IMG/VR virus record: IMGVR_UViG_3300026075_000006
Coordinates: 1 to 34,072 of that record
Strand: one strand, 5' to 3'
Length of the DNA: 34,072 nt
Source of the DNA: a virus
Shown here: piece after piece, positions 6,479 to 14,071 of the stretch
Numbering within the stretch: the first letter of the stretch is position 1
Layout of the letters: each line of letters starts with the position of its first letter
The notes under the pieces: model-generated
Database searches by the model: none
Told to the model about the DNA's origin: nothing
What the model saw: only the letters and a program-made list of their open reading frames with translations
Program-made: the position numbers and the translations under genes

Positions 6479-6488
6479 ATACATTTCC

Positions 6489-6695
6489 TTATGTATTAAA
6501 TAGCGTGTTAAGTACAATAATTGCCATTATCCCACACCAGTATTTAAATCCAAATACCAGATAAATGACAATATTACAAATAGCGACTAACATATAAGCG
6601 ATGATGGAATAATGTTCCATGAGGAACATTGATATTTTTTTATCCATTTTTTTTAGAAAATAGATTAATTTCATCCCAATGCTTCTCATTCCCAT
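6489..6695 (-). CDS. Small membrane protein, two hydrophobic segments
   Basis: Up to 68 residues; starts at 6695, 6689 or 6674 (MKLIYFLKK) are all possible. Two hydrophobic helices are visible, roughly HYSIIAYMLVAICNIVIYLVF and WCGIMAIIVLNTLF, after a basic N-terminus (LKKMDKKISMF). That is the size and topology of a class II-like holin, but similar small membrane proteins serve other roles, and no endolysin gene is adjacent. It follows the small basic gene at 6704 by eight bases. Confidence 0.5.
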   Translation of the reverse strand: MGMRSIGMKLIYFLKKMDKKISMFLMEHYSIIAYMLVAICNIVIYLVFGFKYWCGIMAIIVLNTLFNT

Positions 6696-6703
6696 CGCCT
6701 ACG

Positions 6704-6871
6704 TCATTTTCCTTTAAGACGACGCTTCTTTTTGTAGGAAATCTTAGCACCGGATTTTCTGGCTTCATTCAAAGAAGCGGCCACCGCCTGGTCCTTGGGG
6801 TGGCCTGATTTTATCATCTCAGAAATGTTAGAACTTAAAATTTCTTTCGATTTGCCGCGTTTTAAGGGCAT
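6704..6871 (-). CDS. Small basic phage protein with GHP-x-x-QAVA motif
   Basis: 55 residues: [20 protein letters not shown], then [20 protein letters not shown] and a Lys/Arg-rich tail. I recall this plan (KRGKS, N-I-x-E-M-x-x-SGHP-x-x-QAVA-x-x-L-x-x-AR) from many short proteins in phages; their function is unknown. ATG 6871 follows AAGGAAAG. It lies just downstream of the collagen-like gene with a 10-base gap. Confidence 0.7.
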   Translation of the reverse strand: MPLKRGKSKEILSSNISEMIKSGHPKDQAVAASLNEARKSGAKISYKKKRRLKGK

Positions 6872-6881
6872 GATACTTTCC

Positions 6882-7730
6882 TTAGTCAGCCTTCAGTAAA
6901 ATAACCTTAACATATGCACTATTGGTTTGAGCATTTGTGCCAAGTGATGGAGCAGTTAGATTAATCAACGCAGTAGAAGTATTGGCAAGCTCAATAACAT
7001 CACCAGCAACACAATGCACAAATACATCCGCTACGACTTCATTTGATTTCTGCTCAGGGGACAATGTCATGTTTGCAAAAGTTGATCCTGGGACAATTAT
7101 GCCATTTTTAAACAATGATAATGTCCAGACCGGCAATGGAGATGAAATGGGATTTAATGCAGCACACATCCCTGTATAAATATCATACCATCCCGCTTTT
7201 TTAATGACTATTTTCCCATTTACCGACGCACTACTGACATCAATATTGGCAGTTGCAAAAATAGTATTCTCAAGTTTAACAACACCACCTGCCAAATTTG
7301 CACCGGGTGATGCAATAAGATCTTGTGCGACAGATGAATAAACTTCAGCAAATTCAGGTTCACCACCTCCAGGACATTCACAAGGACAAGCCACACAATC
7401 ACCTTTCGGTCCCTGCGGCCCCTGTAAGCCTTGTGGACCCATCGGACCCATTGGCCCTTGTAACCCTGGCGCCCCATCATGACCGTCCAATCCTGGCAAT
7501 CCTTGCGGACCTGCTGGCCCTCTAATGCTGAGACCATCCTGACCTGGATCACCTTTGTCACCTTTTAGTCCTTTATCACCCATTGGGCCTTGCAATCCTT
7601 GTAATCCCTGATCGCCTTTATCGCCTTTCAATCCTTGTGGGCCTTGTAATCCTTGTGGTCCTTGAACGCCTGGAATACCTTGCGGACCAACTGGCCCTTG
7701 ACAACATACACATTCTCTTCCGTTTGACAT
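6882..7730 (-). CDS. Collagen-like protein with C-terminal jelly-roll-type domain
   Basis: 282 residues from ATG 7730 (MSNGREC), which has AAGGAA upstream; an ATG at 7760 would add ten residues. Residues about 12-110 are about 32 Gly-X-Y triplets ([18 protein letters not shown] and so on, with many GDKGD), broken once by GLSIR. Cysteine clusters sit on both sides: ECVCC before and DCVACPCEC after, well placed to staple a trimer. The C-terminal about 150 residues are beta-rich ([45 protein letters not shown]) and resemble the BclA/C1q-like trimerisation domains that follow bacterial collagen stalks. Likely a trimeric fibre on the virion, but its place in the head/packaging cluster leaves its attachment site open. 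Confidence 0.85.
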   Translation of the reverse strand: MSNGRECVCCQGPVGPQGIPGVQGPQGLQGPQGLKGDKGDQGLQGLQGPMGDKGLKGDKGDPGQDGLSIRGPAGPQGLPGLDGHDGAPGLQGPMGPMGPQGLQGPQGPKGDCVACPCECPGGGEPEFAEVYSSVAQDLIASPGANLAGGVVKLENTIFATANIDVSSASVNGKIVIKKAGWYDIYTGMCAALNPISSPLPVWTLSLFKNGIIVPGSTFANMTLSPEQKSNEVVADVFVHCVAGDVIELANTSTALINLTAPSLGTNAQTNSAYVKVILLKAD

Positions 7731-7763
7731 AAATAATTTCCTTATAAGGTTAATAATCATATT

Positions 7764-8051
7764 CTATAAATTTAACAAATTCGGTTGCTGATTTATATCA
7801 AATGCATCTTTTGCATATGGACCTGATTCTTTAGTTCTAATTTGATTTAAATATATCGGATGATCTTTAACTTGCCTTTCAAATTCATCAGCTATCATAT
7901 TTCTATAGTTTTTAACTAAATAGTCATATCTATATTTTTTGTCTATATTTTTTGCTCTTAATTGTAAACTTATAAAACAATCTATGAGATACATTAATGT
8001 ATCGGCTAATCTTCTTTCTAGTCTTAATACTTCTTGTTCTAATTCTTCCAT
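7764..8051 (-). CDS. Small helical protein, unknown
   Basis: 95 residues from ATG 8051, whose first base is the last base of the upstream stop (TAATG), with GGGGAAG ahead. A GTG at 8105 in the same frame is less likely given this coupling. The N-terminus is strongly helical and charged (MEELEQEVLRLERRLADTLM), followed by an aromatic and basic middle (KYRYDYLVKNYRNMI). No family recognised. It precedes the collagen-like gene by 33 bases. Confidence 0.6.
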   Translation of the reverse strand: MEELEQEVLRLERRLADTLMYLIDCFISLQLRAKNIDKKYRYDYLVKNYRNMIADEFERQVKDHPIYLNQIRTKESGPYAKDAFDINQQPNLLNL

Positions 8052-8209
8052 TAACTTCCCCGATAATCCGTCGCTCGATAAAATAATTCTTGATCCCTTA
8101 ACCACTGCGGCTTCTCTATGCCCATATGGTCTTGTAAAATTCCTGGGACTTGCCTAATTATATCATTGTCATTAGCAATAACTTTATTTCTATTTTCCTT
8201 AGGGTTCAT
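8051..8209 (-). CDS. Very small protein, unknown
   Basis: 52 residues: MNPKENRNKVIANDNDIIRQ, then VPGILQDHMGIEKPQWLRDQ and a short tail. It starts with an ATGA overlap on the upstream gene (ATG 8209) and ends in a TAATG overlap with the next. This continuous translational coupling is the main evidence that it is real. No family recognised. Confidence 0.6.
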   Translation of the reverse strand: MNPKENRNKVIANDNDIIRQVPGILQDHMGIEKPQWLRDQELFYRATDYRGS

Positions 8210-8457
8210 GGTTTATTCCTTTTTTCCGTTAAAAGACATTTACTACATTTTTTTCTAATTTCTAATTCTTTCTCATAATCTTCTGGCCATGCTTCATCTT
8301 TTTTTATTTTTATTAAATAAGTTTGGAAATTAGAGATGTCTTTATTTTTACCAGATTGTAGAATAATCGTTTTAAACTCAAAATATCCATTAGAAAAATT
8401 ATATGATCTAATTAAATTAGCAAATGCATTGAATAAATCATCTATTTCTTTTCTCAT
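8206..8457 (-). CDS. Small protein with C-terminal CxxC, unknown
   Basis: 83 residues, MRKEIDDLFNAFANLIRSYN at the start and CSKCLLTEKR near the end. The helical N-terminus, beta-type middle (YFEFKTIILQSG) and a single CxxC are visible. AAGGAA precedes ATG 8457. It is the first gene after terminase in this cluster, 89 bases downstream of it. Function unknown. Confidence 0.6.
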   Translation of the reverse strand: MRKEIDDLFNAFANLIRSYNFSNGYFEFKTIILQSGKNKDISNFQTYLIKIKKDEAWPEDYEKELEIRKKCSKCLLTEKRNKP

Positions 8458-8546
8458 AATCCTTTCCTTAGATTACATAACATCACAGCACATAACACTA
8501 CAGCTTAAAAAACCCTTTACAATTGATCACTGAACATAATTTCATG

Positions 8547-10130
8547 TCATTGCTGCCACCTAAATACGGTATTATTAGCAAAATAATCTACCTTTGGTTT
8601 TTCTGGTTCTTTTTCTTTAGCAATACATTCCGCTGCAAATTCTAAGCAAATATACTGAGTACAATCGCTTACATGAGAAGCCATATTTTTATCTGGAACA
8701 TCTCTATATCTTACTTCACCAGCAACAGCTAATTGTTTATAAACATAATCTCTTACAAATGCATTGTATAATGTTGGACATCCTTTTTTCGATAAAATAA
8801 ATGCTGGTTTTTTATCGATTAATTTATTTAAAAAATATCTAACAGAAGCTAACCGAGAATCTATTTCATTTGACCTTGCTGCATGAGTTTTTATTCCCAA
8901 TGAATTTAATTCAGAAATACAACTCATTTCTTCTAATATTTGATCACGAGAATTACCTGATGGATCACCAACAGAAATACCAATTTTACAATAAGGAAAA
9001 TCAATTTGAAGTCCAGGTAAAACAATGGATTCAACAAATGACCTTAAACCAATATCTAATCCCACATATTCTTTTAATACTCTTAATTGTCCTCGCGGTG
9101 ATATTTGCACAACAACACATGCCGGCGTTAATCCGAAGTCAAAGGCCAAATGTAAAGGGTCTCCTTGAATAGCTTCTATCTCGTCAACAGCATGTAAGTC
9201 ACTATTGAATTCTGGAAAAACAACTTTACCTAATGCAACAACACCATATTGGCCAAGACAAAATACTTTAACAAATTCTTCTGTTTGTCCACCTGCTAAT
9301 CGAACATAATAATCATCTGCTAAATTATCTGCGTTATCAGCATCAGGATTTCTTATCCATTCTTTACTCTCATTTTTTATCAATCCTGGTGGTTGATGAA
9401 AAATATTATAATCTTTTACTTTATTTATCTCAAAATCTTCATATATCCAACTTGTCATTGCAGGAGGATTTGTATCAGCAATAATCCCAGACCAGTGAGG
9501 AATATTACAGAAGCTGCGAGAAGGATAACGGCCATTAACACGTCCTTTAAAGTGCGATAACACATTCTGCGGTAGTTCAGATAGTTCATTAAGATAAACA
9601 CCCGTTAACTCCAATGATTTAATTTTACGCACATCTTCAGGACGATCTAATGCAATGAAGATAAGCTCAAGTTCAATGACGCCATGACCATCATTGAACG
9701 TATGTTCGTACGTCAGAATTGGTTTCTGTCGATGATAAATATCGCCTAAACTTTCAAACCAACTCAGCCAGGTTTTAAGGGTAGTTGATTGCAATTCCCC
9801 TGAAGTATTACGAACTATTGCCCATCTTGCTCTTCGTCGTCCATTCGACCAGTAAGGCATACGGGCGGCTGATCTGACGATCCGTTGAACACACATTGTA
9901 GATTTGCCGGAGCCATATGGCCCCATAACAAGATCAATGAAACCGTTAGATTCAATAAAACGCTTGCCAGTAACAGAGGGTACAAACACTTTATCCTTAT
10001 CGCTTGCATGTATAATCGTCCTTTCATCCGTGAAAGTAATGTGAATTTCTTTTGCTTTCTTCTTACTCGCTAAATACTTCTCACCCAAAGCCATTACTTG
10101 CTTTACGCTTAATTTATCGGATGAGTACAT
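8547..10130 (-). CDS. terL: Terminase large subunit
   Basis: 527 residues: the ATP-driven DNA packaging motor with its headful nuclease. The ATPase domain has Walker A GPYGSGKST (70-78) and a Walker B-like segment GVYLNELSE (177-185), with the Glu as catalytic base. The RNase H-like nuclease domain has its acidic residues in HLAFDFG (D331), ISVGDPSGN (D389) and SHVSDCTQY (D489). Length and order match P22-like TerL. The zinc-ribbon gene upstream overlaps its start by 17 bases, suggesting coupled translation. The terminase small subunit lies about 0.6 kb upstream, separated by three small genes. Confidence 0.95.
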   Translation of the reverse strand: MYSSDKLSVKQVMALGEKYLASKKKAKEIHITFTDERTIIHASDKDKVFVPSVTGKRFIESNGFIDLVMGPYGSGKSTMCVQRIVRSAARMPYWSNGRRRARWAIVRNTSGELQSTTLKTWLSWFESLGDIYHRQKPILTYEHTFNDGHGVIELELIFIALDRPEDVRKIKSLELTGVYLNELSELPQNVLSHFKGRVNGRYPSRSFCNIPHWSGIIADTNPPAMTSWIYEDFEINKVKDYNIFHQPPGLIKNESKEWIRNPDADNADNLADDYYVRLAGGQTEEFVKVFCLGQYGVVALGKVVFPEFNSDLHAVDEIEAIQGDPLHLAFDFGLTPACVVVQISPRGQLRVLKEYVGLDIGLRSFVESIVLPGLQIDFPYCKIGISVGDPSGNSRDQILEEMSCISELNSLGIKTHAARSNEIDSRLASVRYFLNKLIDKKPAFILSKKGCPTLYNAFVRDYVYKQLAVAGEVRYRDVPDKNMASHVSDCTQYICLEFAAECIAKEKEPEKPKVDYFANNTVFRWQQ

Positions 10131-10287
10131 GAGATGGTGCCTTTTTCTTGGGTTCCTTAATGTATTCTTCAGTCGTCATTCTATGACCACATTGTATACA
10201 TTCACGACGTCGCATGATTTTATCAGAGCCAGAAGGTAATGATTTAATAACTTTATTATCCGGGTATTTGCAATTTGGACAATCCAT
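10114..10287 (-). CDS. NrdR-type zinc-ribbon mini-protein
   Basis: 57 residues. MDCPNCKYPDNKVIKSLPSG followed by RRRECIQCGHRMTTEEYI reproduces the zinc ribbon of the transcription regulator NrdR (CPxC...RRRECxxCGxRFTT), with all four zinc cysteines present (C3, C6, C30, C33). The ATP-cone that makes up the rest of NrdR is absent; the protein ends a few residues later in a basic tail. It could bind DNA or a protein through the ribbon, but nucleotide sensing is not expected. ATG 10287 has GAGGA upstream, and the stop lies inside the first codons of terL. Confidence 0.75.
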   Translation of the reverse strand: MDCPNCKYPDNKVIKSLPSGSDKIMRRRECIQCGHRMTTEEYIKEPKKKAPSHVLIR

Positions 10288-10330
10288 TTGTCCTCACTTA
10301 TTTGCTTCCGAGAATGGGTGTTATCGGAAT

Positions 10331-10522
10331 CTACATGCCACATTCATGCATAATTCTTTTGGGATCACAATGCTTACCATGTTCAGGTGATTTACTAGGA
10401 TGTTGTGATAATGGCGCACGAACGAACTTTTGCGGGTAATTTAAATACAATTTATCTTGATGTAATCCCTTTTCCATGTCTAAATTACAAACATCTTGAT
10501 TCATTTCAGATTCGTGACTCAT
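10331..10522 (-). CDS. Small His/Pro-containing protein, unknown
   Basis: 63 residues, MSHESEMNQDVCNLDMEKGL at the start. A strong GGGAG lies 9 bases before ATG 10522, and the gene fits tightly between its neighbours (3 bases after the previous stop). Hydrophilic, with no membrane segment. No family recognised. Confidence 0.55.
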   Translation of the reverse strand: MSHESEMNQDVCNLDMEKGLHQDKLYLNYPQKFVRAPLSQHPSKSPEHGKHCDPKRIMHECGM

Positions 10523-10525
10523 GAT

Positions 10526-10738
10526 TTACGCTCCCTTTTTTTTAGAACCAGATTTTCTTAATCCAGATAAAGTTCTTGCCAGGGTAGCTTGTCGTCTCAT
10601 ACGAGGATTGCTTGAATGCAAGGCCTTTTGCATCTTTTTGGCTGGGATTTTTTCGCCTTCTTTGACATGTAACTCTCGATGCAATGCACCTTTATGCTTA
10701 ATCGCGCCCTGTATCCAATTCTTTGGTTTCTTCGCCAT
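10526..10738 (-). CDS. Small basic conserved phage protein
   Basis: 70 residues: MAKKPKNWIQGAIKHKGALH, then a GEKIPAKK segment and a Lys/Arg-rich tail. The plan WIQGAIKHPGALH...L.V..GE.IP.KK...A is one I recall from many small phage proteins, usually near terminase or structural genes; the function is not known. Its start overlaps the end of the terminase small subunit gene by 41 bases in another frame. Confidence 0.75.
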   Translation of the reverse strand: MAKKPKNWIQGAIKHKGALHRELHVKEGEKIPAKKMQKALHSSNPRMRRQATLARTLSGLRKSGSKKKGA

Positions 10739-11093
10739 TTCCTTTGGCTCCTATTAACTGAACGACCAGTTCTTTTAACATATTAACATCACCAGAATCA
10801 TTATCCGACCATTTTGCTCGGGCTTTTAAGTAAAATATCTGCGCAGGGACACTGCCAATATCGATGTTATTTATTAATTTTTCAGTAACATGAGCAATAC
10901 CTTTTGCCTTACCCCTTTTTATAGCATCCTCTAATTCTGGGTAAGAATTTTTCTTATCGTAATATGTTGATACGCCAATTCCTAAGCAATGAGCAATATC
11001 TTGCTGATCCATACCTCTTGAAGCTAGAGATTCAGCTTTTTCAATATCCTCTGCTGTTGGAATCCAAGGTCGTTTCCCGACTGGATTGCTCAT
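10698..11093 (-). CDS. terS: Terminase small subunit-like protein
   Basis: 131 residues from ATG 11093, which overlaps the upstream stop as ATGA; an ATG at 11108 is in frame. Residues about 20-50 form a helix-turn-helix (IEKAESLASRGMDQQDIAHC, then LGIGVSTYYD). SYPELEDAIKRGKAKGIA and a helical segment ending FYLKARAKW follow, as in small terminases that recognise the packaging site and feed DNA to TerL. Position upstream of terL agrees. The alternative is another HTH regulator of similar build. Confidence 0.75.
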   Translation of the reverse strand: MSNPVGKRPWIPTAEDIEKAESLASRGMDQQDIAHCLGIGVSTYYDKKNSYPELEDAIKRGKAKGIAHVTEKLINNIDIGSVPAQIFYLKARAKWSDNDSGDVNMLKELVVQLIGAKGNGEETKELDTGRD

Positions 11094-11326
11094 AATTGAT
11101 TCAACCATAATGAATGTGTGAGTTCTAGATTAGCTAGTTTAGCATATAAATCAGGATCTTCCTTAAGTTTTTTAATCATTCCTTGTTCATCAGTTGGATT
11201 ACAATTTACCAATAATCCCAGTAATCCGAAAATAATTGACAGTTTATTATTGTTAAGAAGCGTTGAAATGATAGGTGCTGCTTTTTCCATGATTGGCATG
11301 ATATCGCAGAGTAAATCTTTGTTCAT
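11090..11326 (-). CDS. Small membrane protein, possible holin-like
   Basis: 78 residues. One clear hydrophobic segment (LSIIFGLLGLLV, about 29-40) is preceded by a semi-hydrophobic amphipathic stretch (IMEKAAPIISTLL). The end, DPDLYAKLANLELTHSLWL, recalls the acidic helical tail of small 3TM-type phage holins, which often end in DPE...LE.EH. It overlaps the nuclease gene by four bases and TerS by four. Holin function is a guess; no endolysin is adjacent. Confidence 0.5.
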   Translation of the reverse strand: MNKDLLCDIMPIMEKAAPIISTLLNNNKLSIIFGLLGLLVNCNPTDEQGMIKKLKEDPDLYAKLANLELTHSLWLNQL

Positions 11327-11739
11327 AAATTCCCTTGCAGTTGACCGTCATGCGCCAATGTTGGCATTAGTGCTAGGTAATTTTCAATCACTTTGACGCC
11401 TTCGCCCGCGCCATAGATAATTTTTGCACAATATCCATTGTTATTAAGATAATTTATCCAGGCTAATTGATTTTTCCAGGTATGCGTCTTCATTTCAGAG
11501 GCGGAATATTTGCGATTACGTTTAACCTCCAAAAATAGCCCAAAATAGCCACCATGAGCCATGGGTACTAGTAGGTCAGGGAACCCAGGAGAAAGTCCAG
11601 CCTTAAGCAAATTTAGGCCCTCTCGTGGCATTCTTTTGCCTTCATTGGGTATATGTACCAGTGGAATACGCTTGTATCTTGCCCATTCCACGATGAGTTG
11701 CTGTTCCTTGCGCTCTGGCAATGGGTTTATTTTGATCAT
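11323..11739 (-). CDS. VRR-NUC domain nuclease
   Basis: 138 residues from ATG 11739 (GGAC upstream; a TTG at 11745 is in frame). This is the virus-type replication-repair nuclease fold of the PD-(D/E)XK superfamily. HIPNEGKR near residue 30, GLSPGFPDLLVP (about 50-61, with the catalytic Asp) and LFLEVKRN (about 70-77, the ExK) match the family. A helical end with W...L...GY.AKI..G follows. Such nucleases act on branched or flapped DNA, for example in recombination intermediates or packaging cleanup. It heads the leftward packaging operon and abuts the iteron region. Confidence 0.85.
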   Translation of the reverse strand: MIKINPLPERKEQQLIVEWARYKRIPLVHIPNEGKRMPREGLNLLKAGLSPGFPDLLVPMAHGGYFGLFLEVKRNRKYSASEMKTHTWKNQLAWINYLNNNGYCAKIIYGAGEGVKVIENYLALMPTLAHDGQLQGNL

Positions 11740-12081
11740 ATTCAAGTCCTTTTGAGTAACTATTAGCCATAAAATGCAGAATAATCCAATTTCAAATTTT
11801 GTACAAGTCTATCTGTCGGTCGCTAGAGATGGGCGACACCGACAGACAAGAAAAAATATATATATATATTATATATTTATATTATATATTAGCTGTCGGT
11901 TTGCTCACCGACAGACCGACAAATGTGTAAAAATAATATACAACTGTTCACTTTTTGAACTGATCATTTTTTTTACATGTTTGTCGGTCTGTCGGTCTGT
12001 TTGTCGGTGTGTGACCGACAAATAATTCGTTATATTATTCATTTAGTTACAAAGGTTTTTTTTTGGTTGTCGGTCTGTCGG
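11740..12081. other. Candidate replication origin: iterons around an AT tract
   Basis: No gene here. Eleven copies of the 7-mer TGTCGGT (or its complement ACCGACA) lie between 11814 and 12082. Direct copies start at 11814, 11894, 11982, 11990, 12002, 12068 and 12076; inverted copies start at 11838, 11907, 11915 and 12014. Three tandem pairs have an exact 8-base period. A pure A/T tract (about 11852-11891, including TATATATATAT) sits between copies. The helicase gene ends inside the last copy. Iterons plus an AT-rich unwinding tract beside helicase and primase genes is the layout of a plasmid- or P4-like origin. Confidence 0.75.
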
Positions 12082-13176
12082 TCACTTCTCAGGCGTAGAG
12101 GGTGAAATGTACCATCTTTTGCGTCCAGTATAATCATCTTCGTATAAATTGAGCAATTTTTTTGCTTTGTACAATCTATCCATACTAATCCCTTGGCTCT
12201 GTGCTTTTTTTCTCAGATCGCTCAAAAATTGTCCTTCATATCTTAATTCTTGAAGTAAAAAGTCAACGGTTTTATCAAGAACAGGTGAATCCTTTTCAAC
12301 TTTCACGGTATTAATAATATCGTCTATTTTTTTATCAACTTTTCCTTCAAGCCAATCGATCTTGCAGGTTTTTATCTCGCCAATTCCATTAATCAAGCGT
12401 TGTGGTGATAAAACATATTGATATCCAAAGTCATCCGGCCCTAGATTGTTTTTAATCGGCATAAATAAACGCTTATTTTGATCTTCTGGATCTCTTATCA
12501 TCCCAAAAATAATACGGGCAGCACCGGCAAAACCAACTGAGCCCATAATCCTATCAATGGCTGCTTTTTTGACATTACCTTGCTTGGCGAAATGGCTATT
12601 AATAAGCATTGCAGTTTTGTGACGTTCAGCAACTGCTTGTAACATACCCAATGCTGTGCGGATTTCTTTATTCTGATTTTGATCAGTTGATCCTAAGTAC
12701 ATAGTGATTGGATCAACGACAATTAATTTATATTTTTCTTCTATGATCTGATCTTCTAATAAATATAAATGTTCAACAAGTGAGATTACATCATAATATT
12801 CATTTCCTTTTTTATCTGTTTTTCTTATTCCTTTTAAACTATGAATATTATTCATGTTAGCTTTTAATACGGATAATCTTGGCTTGATAGTATCTTCAAC
12901 GTTGTCCTCATTTGTGATAAGAAGTACTTTTCCTCGTTCGCATTTTGTTTTTTCAAGGTGAAACATTTCACCATTGCTTATTATACTGGCTATATAAAGC
13001 AATATTTGAGATTTTCCCATTCCAGGTTCACCGGCAAATAAAGTTATCTTTCCATAAGCAATGATATTTTCCCAAAGCCAATCAATTTTTTTCATCTTTA
13101 CATCAGATAATTTTTCAATGACTATTTTTTCTTTTATCTCTTCATAAACTTTTGAATCCACATTTTCATTTTGCAT
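12082..13176 (-). CDS. RepA-like (AAA_25) replicative helicase
   Basis: 364 residues. RecA-fold hexameric helicase of the RSF1010 RepA/AAA_25 type. Walker A is GEPGMGKS (49-56); Walker B is LIVVDP (151-156). LLITNEDN (about 85-92) and the Ser/His-containing INSHFAKQG (about 192-200) match the family's later motifs. The last about 80 residues read like a small helical, winged-helix-type domain (VDFLLQELRYEGQFLSDLRK, then RLYKAKKLL). It overlaps the primase gene by 11 bases and runs into the iteron array, so primase, helicase and origin form one unit. AGGAA precedes ATG 13176. Confidence 0.88.
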   Translation of the reverse strand: MQNENVDSKVYEEIKEKIVIEKLSDVKMKKIDWLWENIIAYGKITLFAGEPGMGKSQILLYIASIISNGEMFHLEKTKCERGKVLLITNEDNVEDTIKPRLSVLKANMNNIHSLKGIRKTDKKGNEYYDVISLVEHLYLLEDQIIEEKYKLIVVDPITMYLGSTDQNQNKEIRTALGMLQAVAERHKTAMLINSHFAKQGNVKKAAIDRIMGSVGFAGAARIIFGMIRDPEDQNKRLFMPIKNNLGPDDFGYQYVLSPQRLINGIGEIKTCKIDWLEGKVDKKIDDIINTVKVEKDSPVLDKTVDFLLQELRYEGQFLSDLRKKAQSQGISMDRLYKAKKLLNLYEDDYTGRKRWYISPSTPEK

Positions 13177-14071
13177 GATAATTATTCCTAAAAGATGAGC
13201 TATAAAGTTGACCTTGTAATGCTTCCATTCCGAATAAAACGTGCAGATCGTTATAATCAGTACCGTATTTCATTTTTTCTATTTCAAAATAAGGACAATT
13301 AATTGATGCATCAATGGCATTTGCTGCTTTTAATCCTTCAATAATTCCTTTGTTCACACTTTTGAACATGTCATTATCACAACAAATATTGATATGTTTC
13401 TTTGGAAATCTTTTCCTTATAATTAACGCAACATTCTTTAAATTATTGGCTGAAAAAGAAACGACAGTTAAATCATCCGTTGCCATATGAACACTCATTC
13501 CAGTTGCATAACCTTCAACAACACGTATCGTCTCTGTTAGTTCATCGCCTAAAAATAGAAATTTATTTTGATAAGAAGTGCCAGGATAAATTTTTTTATT
13601 TCCGTTCTTATAAATGGCTTGTAGTGAACATAAATCACCATTTAAATTTCGGATAGGAATTAATAAAGTGGAATTAAATTGCTTGATGTAATAAGGATAT
13701 ATTTTTTTTCTTACTATATAAGGATGATCATAATCAGCAATCGATGCTTTATTCCATAAAGCTATACATTCACTAATTGCTTTTTGTTCTTCATCTTCTT
13801 TCTGTTTTTTTATTTTTTGTAAATGTAAAATTTCTTCTTTTGAAAGTTTTGCTTCATTACCTCGCCAGATAAAATTTTCTTGAGATAAGTTCCAATCACC
13901 ATATATAGCTAACTTTCCTGGTATTAAAATTTTAACAAAAACATCTTTATTTCCATGATCTTTTTGATAACTATAAAAGCGTTGCCATTTATTGATGATA
14001 GGTAATATTTCACCGCAAAACTCAATGCCGGATGCTGCCATCGAATGATAAATATGATCGATGTAATTCAT
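13166..14071 (-). CDS. Toprim-domain primase-like protein
   Basis: 301 residues. The C-terminal half is a toprim domain: RVVEGYATG (183-191, catalytic E186) and INICCDND (227-234, D232 and D234, the metal-binding DxD). The preceding region has the usual small beta domain (LLIPIRNLNGDLCSLQAIY, about 136-154). The N-terminal about 100 residues lack a zinc ribbon (no CxxC), unlike DnaG, but fit the short phage/plasmid primases paired with AAA_25 helicases. It starts with an ATGA overlap on the RNase H-like gene and overlaps the helicase gene. Confidence 0.87.
   Translation of the reverse strand: MNYIDHIYHSMAASGIEFCGEILPIINKWQRFYSYQKDHGNKDVFVKILIPGKLAIYGDWNLSQENFIWRGNEAKLSKEEILHLQKIKKQKEDEEQKAISECIALWNKASIADYDHPYIVRKKIYPYYIKQFNSTLLIPIRNLNGDLCSLQAIYKNGNKKIYPGTSYQNKFLFLGDELTETIRVVEGYATGMSVHMATDDLTVVSFSANNLKNVALIIRKRFPKKHINICCDNDMFKSVNKGIIEGLKAANAIDASINCPYFEIEKMKYGTDYNDLHVLFGMEALQGQLYSSSFRNNYHAK

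Noticed and set aside
11774-12025. Rightward ORF of 83 codons across the iterons
   Set aside because: Its codons come from the TGTCGGT repeats and the A/T tract (strings of Cys, Arg, Ile, Tyr); no ribosome site fits.
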